Origin: Microbacterium sp. Root553
GTDB lineage: Bacteria; Actinomycetota; Actinomycetes; Actinomycetales; Microbacteriaceae
NCBI RefSeq assembly: GCF_001426995.1
Contig: NZ_LMFY01000001.1
Location: 1,016,713 to 1,080,712 of the forward strand
Length of the DNA: 64,000 nt
Reading direction: 5' to 3'
Shown here: piece after piece, positions 53,875 through 62,316 of the stretch
How the letters are laid out: every line of letters starts with the position of its first letter
Position numbering within the stretch: position 1 is the stretch's first letter
Position numbers and translations under genes: made by a program
The notes under the pieces: generated by a model
Databases searched by the model: none
Told to the model about the DNA's origin: nothing
Seen by the model: the letters and a program-made list of their open reading frames with translations, nothing else

Positions 53875-55407
53875 GTGAGCGACGACACACCGGTCCTGCG
53901 CCGCACCACCCCCGCGAGCGCCATCCCCGGAGCCGCCCCCTCGGCTGCCGGCATCCTGCACCTCGGACTCGGAAGCTTCCACCGTGCGCACCAGGCCGTC
54001 TACACGGCAGCCGCCCTGCAGTCCGCCGGCGGCGACTGGGGGATCATCGGCGTCGCCTCGCGTTCCCGCTCCATCGTCGACGCGATGCACGCGCAGGACA
54101 TGCTCTACTCGGTCGCCACCATCTCGCCCGGCAGCACCTCCCTGAGTATCCCCGGCGTGCACACCGATGCCTTCGTCGGCGCGGAGCAGCCCGAGCGCGT
54201 CGTCGCGCAGATCGCCGACGACGGCATCCGCATCGTGACGCTGACGGTGACCGAGAAGGGCTACAGCTACTCCCCCGCGTCGCAGGCGCTCGACCTCGAC
54301 GACGACACCGTGCGCGCCGACCTCCGCGGCGGTGCCCCCCGTTCGACCATCGGCCAGCTCGCCCGCGGGCTGCAGGCGAGAGCCGCCGCAGGCGGTGCCC
54401 CCCTCTCGATCCTCAGCTGCGACAACCTGTCGGCCAACGGCGCGCACACCGAGAAGCTCGTCCGCGAGTTCCTCACCGAACTGCCCGGCTCGGAGGGCTC
54501 CGACGCACTCGCGTTCCTCGACCGCGCCGTGACGTTCCCCTCCAGCATGGTCGACCGCATCGTGCCGTCGACCACCGCCGAGCTGCGCACCCGCGTCAGC
54601 ACCCTGCTCGGCGCCCGCGACGAGATCCCCGTGCCCGCCGAGCCGTTCACGATGTGGGCGATCGAAGACCGCTTCGCCGGCGGCCGCCCCGCGTGGGAGG
54701 CCGGCGGCGCCGTCTTCACCGACGAGGTCGGACGCTACGAGCAGATGAAGGTGCGGCTGCTCAACGGCACGCACTCCCTCATCGCCTACCTCGGTGCTCT
54801 GAGCGGAGCGGCCACGATCCCCGAGGCGATCGGACTCGACGGCATCGAGAGCGCCGCGCGCGCCGTGCTGCGTGACGAGTACGAGCCCTCGATCGAGGTG
54901 CCCTCCGGCGTCGACATCCGTGCGTACGAGAGCGAGCTGTTCGAGCGCTGGGCCAACAGCGCGCTGGGCCACCGCACCAGCCAGGTCGGCACCGACGGCT
55001 CGGTCAAGCTGCGCCAGCGCATCCCCGAGCCGGCACTGCTCGCTCTCGGAAAGGGCGAGATGCCGCACCTGATCGCTCTGACGGTCGCCGGCTACCTCTC
55101 GTGCATCGCTCCGCTGCCCGGGTTCGACCCCGGCCTGCACGCCGCCGCGATGACCGACGGCGCCCGCGAGCGCCTCGCCGGATTCGCGGCAAGCGCCCGC
55201 ACCGGTCGTGAGCTCGCACAGCGCGTGATCGGCGACCTGCACCTGTTCGGTGATGGACTCGGATCTCAGGATGCGTTCATCGCCCGCGTCGGCGAGCTCG
55301 TCGACATCATCCGGCGATGCGGCGTCGAGGTCGCGATCGCGGATGCCGTCTCGGCATCCCGGACCACCGCATCATCACTCATCAGCGCAGAGGAGCTGCA
55401 GCCATGA
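53875..55407 (+). CDS. Mannitol dehydrogenase family oxidoreductase (fructuronate reductase-like)
   Basis: 510 aa from GTG 53875, with GAAGGAG 7 bases upstream. Long-chain polyol dehydrogenase: Rossmann start ILHLGLGSFHRAHQAVY (N-terminal GxGxFHRAH), and catalytic residues K292, N297 and H300 in the MKVRLLNGTHS motif. In UxuB/MtlK family these form the active-site Lys and partner residues. Given the neighbours, reduction of D-fructuronate to D-mannonate (UxuB reaction) is the likeliest activity; mannitol oxidation is an alternative. Overlaps the next gene by ATGA. Confidence 0.88.
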   Translation: MSDDTPVLRRTTPASAIPGAAPSAAGILHLGLGSFHRAHQAVYTAAALQSAGGDWGIIGVASRSRSIVDAMHAQDMLYSVATISPGSTSLSIPGVHTDAFVGAEQPERVVAQIADDGIRIVTLTVTEKGYSYSPASQALDLDDDTVRADLRGGAPRSTIGQLARGLQARAAAGGAPLSILSCDNLSANGAHTEKLVREFLTELPGSEGSDALAFLDRAVTFPSSMVDRIVPSTTAELRTRVSTLLGARDEIPVPAEPFTMWAIEDRFAGGRPAWEAGGAVFTDEVGRYEQMKVRLLNGTHSLIAYLGALSGAATIPEAIGLDGIESAARAVLRDEYEPSIEVPSGVDIRAYESELFERWANSALGHRTSQVGTDGSVKLRQRIPEPALLALGKGEMPHLIALTVAGYLSCIAPLPGFDPGLHAAAMTDGARERLAGFAASARTGRELAQRVIGDLHLFGDGLGSQDAFIARVGELVDIIRRCGVEVAIADAVSASRTTASSLISAEELQP

Positions 55408-56408
55408 AGTCTCTCGCCATCCACGGCAAGGAAGACATCCGCTGGGAGGACCGCGAGGTCCCGACCCCCGGTGAGGGCGAGGTACGCCTCCGCGTGAACT
55501 ACGTCGGCATCTGCGGGTCCGACCTGCACTACTACTTCCACGGCGCCAACGGCGAGTACACGATCCGCGAGCCCCTGACCCCCGGTCACGAGCTCTCCGG
55601 CGTCGTCGACCTCGATCCGTCCGGGCGCCTCGCACCCGGCACACCGGTGACCGTGCACCCCGCCCGCTACGGACCCGAGGTCCCGGGCCTCGAGAACCGT
55701 CCGCACCTGCGCTCCGGGGGCGACTACCTCGGCAGCGCCGCGGCGGACCCGCACCGTCAGGGCGGAGCATCCGAGCTCCTGCTCGTCGAAGACCACATGA
55801 TCCGCGTGCTGCCGGCCTCCCTTCCGCTCGAGCGTGCGGCCCTCGCCGAGCCGCTGGCCGTCGCGATCCACGCCGTGAGCCTCGCCGGTGACATCACCGG
55901 CATGCGCGTGCTCGTGATCGGGGCCGGCCCCATCGGCCTGCTCGTCGTGGCCGCCGCGGTCAACGCCGGAGCATCCGTCGTGGGCGCCAGCGATGTGCGC
56001 GCCGAGCCCCTCGACCGCGCGCAGGCACTCGGCGCGACCGAGGTCTCGCTCGTCGGCCGCGACACGATCGAGAACGAGTCGTACGACGTCGTCTTCGAGT
56101 GCTCCGGCGTCGGAGTCGCGCTCTCCTCGGCCGTCCGCGCGGCCCGCCGCGCCGGCACCATCGTGCAGGTCGGGATGCTGCCCAACGCCGACATCGGAGT
56201 GAACCTCGCCCCGATGCTCGCCAAGGAGCTCACGATCCGCGGTGCGTTCCGCTTCTCCACCGAGATCGACGATGCGATCGCCCTGCTCGCCGAGTCCGAC
56301 GCGCTCGACTCCGTCATCTCCCACGTCATCCCGGCATCCGACGCCGTCGAGGCCCTCCAGCTCGCTCGCGACTCGTCCGCCTCGGCGAAGGTCCTGCTGT
56401 CCCTCTAG
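55404..56408 (+). CDS. Zinc-dependent alcohol dehydrogenase (L-idonate 5-dehydrogenase-like)
   Basis: 334 aa MDR-family dehydrogenase. Catalytic zinc ligands C37 (VGICGSDLHYY), H62-E63 (GHE) and E149 are visible, as is the NAD motif GAGPIG (173-178). The lobe that normally holds four structural-zinc cysteines (residues about 86-110) has none. The sequence YLGSAAADPHRQGGASE is like the IdnD/RspB group. It is expected to oxidise L-idonate or L-gulonate at C5. Starts by overlapping the preceding stop. Confidence 0.85.
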   Translation: MKSLAIHGKEDIRWEDREVPTPGEGEVRLRVNYVGICGSDLHYYFHGANGEYTIREPLTPGHELSGVVDLDPSGRLAPGTPVTVHPARYGPEVPGLENRPHLRSGGDYLGSAAADPHRQGGASELLLVEDHMIRVLPASLPLERAALAEPLAVAIHAVSLAGDITGMRVLVIGAGPIGLLVVAAAVNAGASVVGASDVRAEPLDRAQALGATEVSLVGRDTIENESYDVVFECSGVGVALSSAVRAARRAGTIVQVGMLPNADIGVNLAPMLAKELTIRGAFRFSTEIDDAIALLAESDALDSVISHVIPASDAVEALQLARDSSASAKVLLSL

Positions 56409-56467
56409 CCACACCCCTCCGCGCCCCCGCGCACCCCACCTGTTCCCGGTCCGAAGGAGTACCTCCC

Positions 56468-57859
56468 ATGTCAGAAGCCCCGACGACGACCCCGGCCGTC
56501 GATCCCGCCGAGAAGAGGTCGGTGCGCGACCTCGTGCGCGCAGCCATCTCCGGATGGCTCGGCACCGCCCTCGAGTTCATGGACTACCAGCTCTACTCGC
56601 TGGCCGCCGCGCTCGTGTTCGCCGACCTGTTCTTCTCGTCCGAGAACCCCGCGGTCGCGGTCGTCGCCGCGATGGCCACCTACGGTGTCGGCTACGTCGC
56701 GCGTCCCGTCGGCGCGTTCTTCTTCGCCCGTCTCGGCGACAAGACCGGCCGCACGAAGGTGCTGTTCTACACGATCCTGCTGATGGGTCTCGCGACCACC
56801 CTGATCGGCTTCCTGCCCACGTACAACCAGGTGGGTGTGCTCGCGCCGATCCTCCTCGTGCTGCTGCGCATCGCGCAGGGCTTCGGTGCGGGTGCCGAGA
56901 TCTCGGGCGCGGGCGTCATGCTCGCCGAGTACGCACCGGCGAAGCGCCGCGGCATCATCGCCTCGCTCGTCGCACTGGGCACGAACTGCGGCACGCTGCT
57001 CGCCTCGGGCATCTGGGCGATCCTGCTCGTCGCCTACAGCGAGCAGGAAGTCATCGACTGGGCATGGCGCATCCCGTTCATCGGCAGCGCGGTCATCATG
57101 CTCTTCGCCATCTGGGTGCGCTTCAACCTCAAGGAGACCCCGGTCTTCGAGGAGCGCGAGGACGTCGTCGACGGCAAGGCCCTCTCCAAGGAGGACACGA
57201 TCAAGCTCGCCACCGAGACCGGTGACGTGCGCACCCTCGAGGCGATGGAGCGCAAGCCCTGGAAGGCGTTCTCGATCGCCCTCCTGCTGCGTTTCGGCCA
57301 GGCCGGCAACTCGGGCATGATCCAGACCTACCTGATCAGCTACATCACCGTCGTGCTGCTGCTCGACCGCTCGATCGGCGTCAACGCCGTGATCGTCTCG
57401 TCGCTCGTCGCCTTCATCACCGTCCCGCTCTCGGGCTGGCTCGGCGACAGGTTCGGCCGCAAGCGCATGTACATGATCTGGGCGGTCATCGCACTCATCG
57501 TCATCGTCCCGACGATGCTCATGATCAGCAGCGGTGTCACGCTGCAGGTCTTCATCGGCTACGTCGTGCTGCACAACCTCGCGGTGATGAGCTTCGCCTC
57601 GCTCGAGAACCTGACGCTCCCCGAGCTGTTCGGTGCGCGCAACCGGTACACGTTCACGGCCATGGCACGCGAGATCGCCGCCATCGTCGCGACCGGCGCG
57701 GGCCCGGTCATCGCCGCCGCATGGGTGTCGGCCGCCACCGGCTCGTTCATCCCGATCATCATCATGCTGTTCATCTTCACCCTGAGCGCGCTCATCGCCT
57801 CGATCTGGATGCCCGAGGTCGCAGGCCGCGACCTGACGGACCCCCGCGACGCGATCTGA
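56468..57859 (+). CDS. MHS-family MFS importer
   Basis: 463 aa, metabolite:H+ symporter family, 12 membrane helices. MFS motif A-like loop FARLGDKTGRTKVLFYTILL, GFGAGAEISGAGVMLAEYAP in TM4, and the central hydrophilic loop with LKETPVFEEREDVVDGKALS. ATG 56468 has AAGGAG with an 8-base spacing. Placed inside the catabolic operon, it is the likely uptake route for the sugar-acid substrate. Confidence 0.9.
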   Translation: MSEAPTTTPAVDPAEKRSVRDLVRAAISGWLGTALEFMDYQLYSLAAALVFADLFFSSENPAVAVVAAMATYGVGYVARPVGAFFFARLGDKTGRTKVLFYTILLMGLATTLIGFLPTYNQVGVLAPILLVLLRIAQGFGAGAEISGAGVMLAEYAPAKRRGIIASLVALGTNCGTLLASGIWAILLVAYSEQEVIDWAWRIPFIGSAVIMLFAIWVRFNLKETPVFEEREDVVDGKALSKEDTIKLATETGDVRTLEAMERKPWKAFSIALLLRFGQAGNSGMIQTYLISYITVVLLLDRSIGVNAVIVSSLVAFITVPLSGWLGDRFGRKRMYMIWAVIALIVIVPTMLMISSGVTLQVFIGYVVLHNLAVMSFASLENLTLPELFGARNRYTFTAMAREIAAIVATGAGPVIAAAWVSAATGSFIPIIIMLFIFTLSALIASIWMPEVAGRDLTDPRDAI

Positions 57860-57864
57860 TCGCC

Positions 57865-57907
57865 CCGCACCCACTCGGGGTGCGGCCGCGACACGCGGCC
57901 GCACCCC
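57865..57907 (+). promoter_or_regulatory. Alternative hairpins between the MFS and dehydratase genes
   Basis: Segment 1 CCGCACCC (57865-57872), segment 2 GGGGTGCGGCCGC (57877-57889) and segment 3 GCGGCCGCACCCC (57895-57907). Segments 1:2 pair over 8 bp, and segments 2:3 pair perfectly over 13 bp (loop GACAC). The two pairings exclude each other, an attenuator-like layout. It may simply be an mRNA-stability or partial-termination hairpin within the operon. Confidence 0.65.
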
Positions 57908-57938
57908 ACTCCACCCCCACTGCTGAGGAACCCCCGCA

Positions 57939-59165
57939 ATGACCATCGAGCTCGTCGACGTCACCATCACCAGCCCCGGCCGCAACTTCGTGACGCTGAA
58001 GATCACGACCTCCGACGGCATCACCGGCCTCGGTGACGCCACGCTGAACGGCCGCGAGCTCGCGGTCGCCGCCTACCTGTCGGAGCACGTCGCGTCGATG
58101 CTCGTCGGCCGCGACGAGGACAGGATCGAAGACACCTGGCAGTACCTCTACCGCGGACCGTACTGGCGTCGCGGCCCTGTGACCATGGCGGCGATCGCCG
58201 CGGTCGACATGGCGCTGTGGGACATCAAGGCCAAGAAGGCCGGGATGCCGCTGTACCAGCTGCTCGGCGGCGCCAGCCGGGAGGGCGTGCGGGTGTACGC
58301 CCACGCCTCGGGCACCGACTATGCGGCGCTCTCCAACGCGATCACCGGCTACAAGGAGCTCGGCTACACCGCGGTGCGCGTGCAGACCGGCGTGCCGGGT
58401 CTCGGTCAGATCTACGGCGTCTCGAACGCCGGACCCGGCGTGCGCTACGACTACGAGCCGGCCAAGCGCTCGGGTGCGCGCCCCGCCGAGGAGACCTGGG
58501 ACACCCGCAACTACCTCAGCCACATGCCCGGGATCTTCGCCCAGATCCGCGAGGAGTTCGGCACCGATCTGCGCATCCTGCACGACGGACATCACCGGAT
58601 GTCGCCCATCGAGGCCGCGCGCTTCGCGAAGGACATCGAACCCTACGACCTCTTCTGGCTCGAGGACTGCACCCCCGGCGAGGACCAGACCGCGCTGCGT
58701 CTGGTGCGCCAGCACTCCACGACACCCCTCGCGATCGGCGAGGTCTTCAACTCGGTGTACGACTACCAGACGCTGATCACCGAGCGACTGATCGACTACG
58801 TGCGCTCGGCCGTCACGCACACCGGTGGCATCACCGCCATGAAGAAGCTGCTCGACTTCGCCGCGATCTACGGCATCAAGTCCGGCATCCACGGACCCAC
58901 CGACATCTCCCCGGTCGGCATGGCCGCCGCGCTGCACCTCGACCTGGCGATCCACAATTTCGGCATCCAGGAGTACATGCCCCACAATGAGAAGACCCTC
59001 GAGGTCTTCCAGACCTCGTTCACCTTCGACGAGGGATTCCTGTACCCCGGTGACCTTCCGGGTCTGGGTGTGGAGCTCGACGAAGAGGCCGCAGCCGCTC
59101 ACGAATACACCAAGGCGTATCTGCCGGTGAACCGACTTCTCGACGGGACCGTACATGACTGGTGA
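57939..59165 (+). CDS. manD: D-mannonate dehydratase-type enolase-superfamily enzyme
   Basis: 408 aa, ManD/RspA subgroup of the mandelate-racemase family. It dehydrates D-mannonate (and sometimes D-gluconate) to 2-keto-3-deoxy-D-gluconate. The metal ligands are D216 (LHDGHHR), E242 (LEDCTPG) and E268 (IGEVF), with H218 nearby. Catalytic R147 and Y159 stand at exactly the positions described for ManD enzymes. GAGGAA lies 8 bases before ATG. It overlaps the aldolase gene by 11 bases. High- or low-efficiency class cannot be told by eye. Confidence 0.9.
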   Translation: MTIELVDVTITSPGRNFVTLKITTSDGITGLGDATLNGRELAVAAYLSEHVASMLVGRDEDRIEDTWQYLYRGPYWRRGPVTMAAIAAVDMALWDIKAKKAGMPLYQLLGGASREGVRVYAHASGTDYAALSNAITGYKELGYTAVRVQTGVPGLGQIYGVSNAGPGVRYDYEPAKRSGARPAEETWDTRNYLSHMPGIFAQIREEFGTDLRILHDGHHRMSPIEAARFAKDIEPYDLFWLEDCTPGEDQTALRLVRQHSTTPLAIGEVFNSVYDYQTLITERLIDYVRSAVTHTGGITAMKKLLDFAAIYGIKSGIHGPTDISPVGMAAALHLDLAIHNFGIQEYMPHNEKTLEVFQTSFTFDEGFLYPGDLPGLGVELDEEAAAAHEYTKAYLPVNRLLDGTVHDW

Positions 59166-59799
59166 CACCCCCCGCATCGCGCTCCCGCCCCGCTCGGTCG
59201 ACTCCCGTCTGATCGTCGTCGCCCGTGCGAAGCGGGCGGAGGACTACGACGCCGTTCTCGAGGTGCTGGTCGATGCCGGCATCCGCAGTGTCGAGCTGAC
59301 GCTCACCACGCCCGGCACGTTCGACCACTTCCCCCGCCTGCTCGCGCAGTTCGGCGAGGTGGCAGACCTCGGCATCGGCACCGTCACGTCGTCGGCCGAC
59401 CTCGGTCGCGCAGTCGACGCCGGTGCCCACTACCTGGTCACTCCGATCACCTCGACAGCGTTCGTGCAGCAGGCCACGGATGCGGGTGTGCCCATCGTCC
59501 CCGGCGGCCTCACCCCGACCGAGCTGTTCGCGTCGTGGTCGGCCGGTGCATCGGCGGTCAAGATCTTCCCCGCAGGACAGGTCGGTCCGGCATACCTGAA
59601 GGACCTTCGCGGCCCGTTCCCCGACCTGGTGACCGTGCCGTCGGGCGGCGTCGACCTCGACGGCGCCTCCGCGTGGCTCGCGGCCGGTGCGGTCGCGGTG
59701 AGCGTCGGCGGCCCCCTGCTCGGCGACGCCTTCTCGGGCGGCGACCTCACCGCGCTGCGCGACCGGACCCAGGCCTTCGTCGAGGTGTGCGCTCGATGA
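59155..59799 (+). CDS. eda: KDPG/KHG aldolase
   Basis: 214 aa class I aldolase that splits 2-keto-3-deoxy-6-phosphogluconate into pyruvate and glyceraldehyde 3-phosphate. Schiff-base lysine K136 in SAVKIFPA, glutamate E47 in [11 protein letters not shown], and [17 protein letters not shown] are typical. The overlap with manD (11 bases) and ATGA with the kinase show tight coupling. In the predicted pathway it acts last, on the kinase product. Confidence 0.93.
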   Translation: MTGDTPRIALPPRSVDSRLIVVARAKRAEDYDAVLEVLVDAGIRSVELTLTTPGTFDHFPRLLAQFGEVADLGIGTVTSSADLGRAVDAGAHYLVTPITSTAFVQQATDAGVPIVPGGLTPTELFASWSAGASAVKIFPAGQVGPAYLKDLRGPFPDLVTVPSGGVDLDGASAWLAAGAVAVSVGGPLLGDAFSGGDLTALRDRTQAFVEVCAR

Positions 59800-60749
59800 C
59801 CTCGCCCTCCGTGGTCACTCTGGGCGAGACCATGGCGCTCATGCGCACGACCGAGATCGGTTCGCTGCGGCATGCTCACGCGATGGCGCTCGGCATCGGA
59901 GGCGCGGAGAGCAACGTGGCGATCGGCCTCGCCCGCCTGGGTGTCGCCGTGTCGTGGCTCGGACGGGTGGGCGACGACTCCCTCGGTGAGCGCGTCGCGC
60001 GGGACATCAGGGCCGAGGGCGTCGACGCGCGCGTCATCGCCGATGCCGGAGCCCCGACCGGGCTGATGGTGAAGGAGCGACCGTCTGCATCGTCGACGGC
60101 CGTGCAGTACTACCGTGCGGGGTCGGCCGGATCCCGACTGCACCCCGACGACCTGCCCGACGGGTGGATTGCCGCCGCCTCGCTGCTGCACCTCACCGGC
60201 ATCACCGCGCTGCTGTCCGACACCGCGCGTGCAGCGCTGCACTCAGCCATCGATCATGCGCGTGATGCGGGGGCCACCGTCACGTTCGACATCAACTACC
60301 GTTCTGCGCTGGCATCGGCCGAGACGGCCGGTCCGGTGCTGCGTGAGATCGCCGAGCGCGCCGACATCGTGTTCGGAGGCGCCGAGGAGTTCGCGATCCT
60401 CTACCCGGGGCTGTCGGCCGACGGGGCGGCAGCGCGGCTCCGTTCCGCGGGATGCGCGACGGTCGTGCTCAAGCGCGGCGCGGAGGGCGCGTCGGTCCTC
60501 ACCGACGGCTCGGTGGTCGATGCACCCGGCTTCTCGATCGATCCGATCGACACGGTCGGTGCAGGAGATGCCTTCGTCGCGGGCTACCTGAGCGGTCTGC
60601 TCGACGGCCTCGACGTCGAGCAGACTCTGCAGCGAGCGAACGCGTGCGGCGCGATGGCCTGCCTCGTGCCCGGCGACTGGGAGGCCGCGCCGTCGCTGCG
60701 CGACCTCGAGCGCTTCCTCGACGGCGACGCCGACCCGGTGCGACGCTGA
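59796..60749 (+). CDS. kdgK: 2-keto-3-deoxygluconate kinase (PfkB family)
   Basis: 317 aa ribokinase-like sugar kinase. GGAESNVAIGLARLG near the N-terminus, YYRAGSAGSRL substrate segment, and ATP/catalytic motif D-T-V-G-A-G-D258-A-F with the catalytic Asp. It phosphorylates KDG to KDPG for the aldolase upstream. Substrate assignment rests on the neighbours (manD, eda). ATG 59796 overlaps the eda stop. Confidence 0.92.
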   Translation: MTSPSVVTLGETMALMRTTEIGSLRHAHAMALGIGGAESNVAIGLARLGVAVSWLGRVGDDSLGERVARDIRAEGVDARVIADAGAPTGLMVKERPSASSTAVQYYRAGSAGSRLHPDDLPDGWIAAASLLHLTGITALLSDTARAALHSAIDHARDAGATVTFDINYRSALASAETAGPVLREIAERADIVFGGAEEFAILYPGLSADGAAARLRSAGCATVVLKRGAEGASVLTDGSVVDAPGFSIDPIDTVGAGDAFVAGYLSGLLDGLDVEQTLQRANACGAMACLVPGDWEAAPSLRDLERFLDGDADPVRR

Positions 60750-61498
60750 ACGTCGCACCCGCGGCGGCATCCGGAACTCGGGTCGCCGAATCCCCCCGCA
60801 CCCCGCTGTTCGCTCACGCCGCACTGAACTCCCGACCGGTCGCGCTCGTCTATCGGATCATCGCGCTCGCGGTCATCGTCACCGGCGTGGTCCGGCATTC
60901 CGACGTGCTGACCGGAGCCCCGAACGGGACGACGCTGCTGTTCTACACGATGGTCAGCAACCTGCTCTGCCTCGTCTGGGTGGCTCTGCTCGTCGTGCGC
61001 ACGGCCCGCGATCTGCGTGAGGCGGGGGCATCCGGCACCTCGACGCCGAGTCCGCGAGCAAGCGGAGCGGTGATGATGGCGATCACCGTCACGATGCTCA
61101 TCTACCTGGTCGTCCTGGTGCCGGCGAGATTCGCCGACGGCGACTCCGACGTCTTCTCGCTGACCGACAACCTCATCCACATCATCACGCCGCTGCTGGT
61201 GATCGTGGACTGGCTGATCTTCGTCCCCAAGGGCGCGTTCCGGTGGGTCGATCCGCTGCTGTGGACGCTCATCCCCTACGCCTACCTCGTCTGGGCCTTC
61301 GTCTACGGAGCTCTCGGCGGGGAGTTCACACCCGGCCAGAAGTACCCCTACCCGTTCATGGACGTCGACGTCCTCGGAGTCGGCGGCGTCGCCCAGTGGA
61401 TCGTGGCACTGACCCTGGCGCTCATCGTCGTCGGCCTGGTGTTCGTCGTGATCGATCGCACCCTCGCCGCCCTCGCACGGCGCATTCCCCGCCGCTGA
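60746..61498 (+). CDS. Pr6Pr family membrane protein (second copy; start uncertain)
   Basis: About 240-250 aa with six hydrophobic spans (ALVYRIIALAVIVTGVVRHS; LIHIITPLLVIVDWLIFVP; WTLIPYAYLVWAFVYGALGG) and the EFTPGQKYPYPFMDVDVLG loop, paralogous to 11558-12259. No ATG, GTG or TTG occurs in frame between the kinase stop and the first helix. The nearest codons are CTG at 60746 (overlapping TGA) and CTG at 60806. I mark the CTG at 60746 as a guess. It ends 1 base from the convergent arr gene. Confidence 0.78.
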   Translation: MNVAPAAASGTRVAESPRTPLFAHAALNSRPVALVYRIIALAVIVTGVVRHSDVLTGAPNGTTLLFYTMVSNLLCLVWVALLVVRTARDLREAGASGTSTPSPRASGAVMMAITVTMLIYLVVLVPARFADGDSDVFSLTDNLIHIITPLLVIVDWLIFVPKGAFRWVDPLLWTLIPYAYLVWAFVYGALGGEFTPGQKYPYPFMDVDVLGVGGVAQWIVALTLALIVVGLVFVVIDRTLAALARRIPRR

Positions 61499-61499
61499 C

Positions 61500-61910
61500 T
61501 CAGTTGATGATCTCGCCGCGCTCATCGTCGCGGATGGCGGCGAGCCGCTCCCGCCACGCGGCGAGAGCCTCCGGTGTCAGGCGCGTCCAGTCGTGCACCT
61601 CGCGGATCACTCGCAGCGATGCCGTGCTGCGGTATGACCGGGTCGGGTTGCCCGGGAACTTCTTGTCGGTCACGTTCGGGTCGTTCTCGAACTCCCCGGT
61701 CACCTCGACCTCGTAGACACGCGGCTCGCGGTCGCCGGGCGCGAGCTCCGCAGCAAGGCCAGCGCCGTCGGCCACGGCCGTGAAGTAGATGTGGTTCATC
61801 ACGATCTCAGGGCGATAGTTCGAGTGGAATCCCGCCGTCAACAGGTCTCCCGGTCTCAGGTCGGCCTTGGTGCCGTGGAAGAAGGGGCCGTCGTCCCGTG
61901 CGTCACTCAC
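61500..61910 (-). CDS. arr: NAD+-dependent rifampin ADP-ribosyltransferase
   Basis: 136 aa Arr-family enzyme that ADP-ribosylates a rifamycin hydroxyl and inactivates the drug. Signature stretches: FFHGTKADLRPGDLL, NHIYFTA, and DPNVTDKKFPGNPTRSYRS. H12, Y42 and D77 lie at a constant offset of 7 from the catalytic triad H19/Y49/D84 reported for Arr-ms. GTG 61910 follows TAGGCT (61917-61922, minus strand) by 6 bases, so the mRNA is leaderless. No mobile-element feature adjoins it, so it looks chromosomal. Confidence 0.94.
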   Translation of the reverse strand: MSDARDDGPFFHGTKADLRPGDLLTAGFHSNYRPEIVMNHIYFTAVADGAGLAAELAPGDREPRVYEVEVTGEFENDPNVTDKKFPGNPTRSYRSTASLRVIREVHDWTRLTPEALAAWRERLAAIRDDERGEIIN

Positions 61911-61973
61911 CGCAGAAGCCTACGACTGCTCCGCGCGCTGCGGAAGGCCGCCTCGCGCGGGGCGCGCGCGCTG

Positions 61974-62054
61974 CGGGAGGAGAACTGCGTGTGGGGAGGA
62001 GGGGATCTCGCCTCCGCTCCTCCCGACGCGCGGTTCTCCTCCCGACGCGCGGTT
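61974..62054. repeat. Second inverted-repeat family copy B, plus 19-bp tandem repeat
   Basis: CGGGAGGAGAAC (61974-61985) pairs with GTTCTCCTCCCG (62033-62044). Inner pairing continues (GGGGAGGAG 61993-62001 with CTCCTCCC 62017-62024) for about 30 bp with few mismatches. The 19-base unit CTCCTCCCGACGCGCGGTT occurs twice in tandem (62017-62035 and 62036-62054). The family relation to copy A (47078-47152) is the GGGAGGAG...GGGGAGGA module. Confidence 0.72.
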
Positions 62055-62064
62055 CTCTCCGCCG

Positions 62065-62316
62065 TCAGTCCTCCGAGCGACGGGTACCCACGCCGGGTTC
62101 GTCATTGTGCACCGACTCGTCAGCCACGGATGCCTTCGACGACGGATCGACGCGTACCGCGCCGGACCCGCCCGAGTCCGCGCCTGCTCCTCCTGCGGGG
62201 GTATCCGTCACCTGTCCGGGGTCGTCGCCGTCGCGCTCCTCGATGAGCGCGGCGATGCCCTCCTCCGAGGGCGCGGCTCCCCCGGCAGGGGCCGTGCCTT
62301 CGTGGCCGTCGCTCAC
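62065..62316 (-). CDS. Small disordered acidic protein
   Basis: 83 aa from GTG 62316, overlapping the upstream stop by GTGA. It is rich in Gly, Ala, Asp, Glu and Ser with no hydrophobic core, so it is probably intrinsically disordered (GGAGADSGGSGAVRVDPSSK). No domain recognised. It forms a two-gene unit with 62313-62549. Confidence that it is coding rests on the coupled start, the acidic composition and the maintained frame. Confidence 0.55.
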   Translation of the reverse strand: MSDGHEGTAPAGGAAPSEEGIAALIEERDGDDPGQVTDTPAGGAGADSGGSGAVRVDPSSKASVADESVHNDEPGVGTRRSED

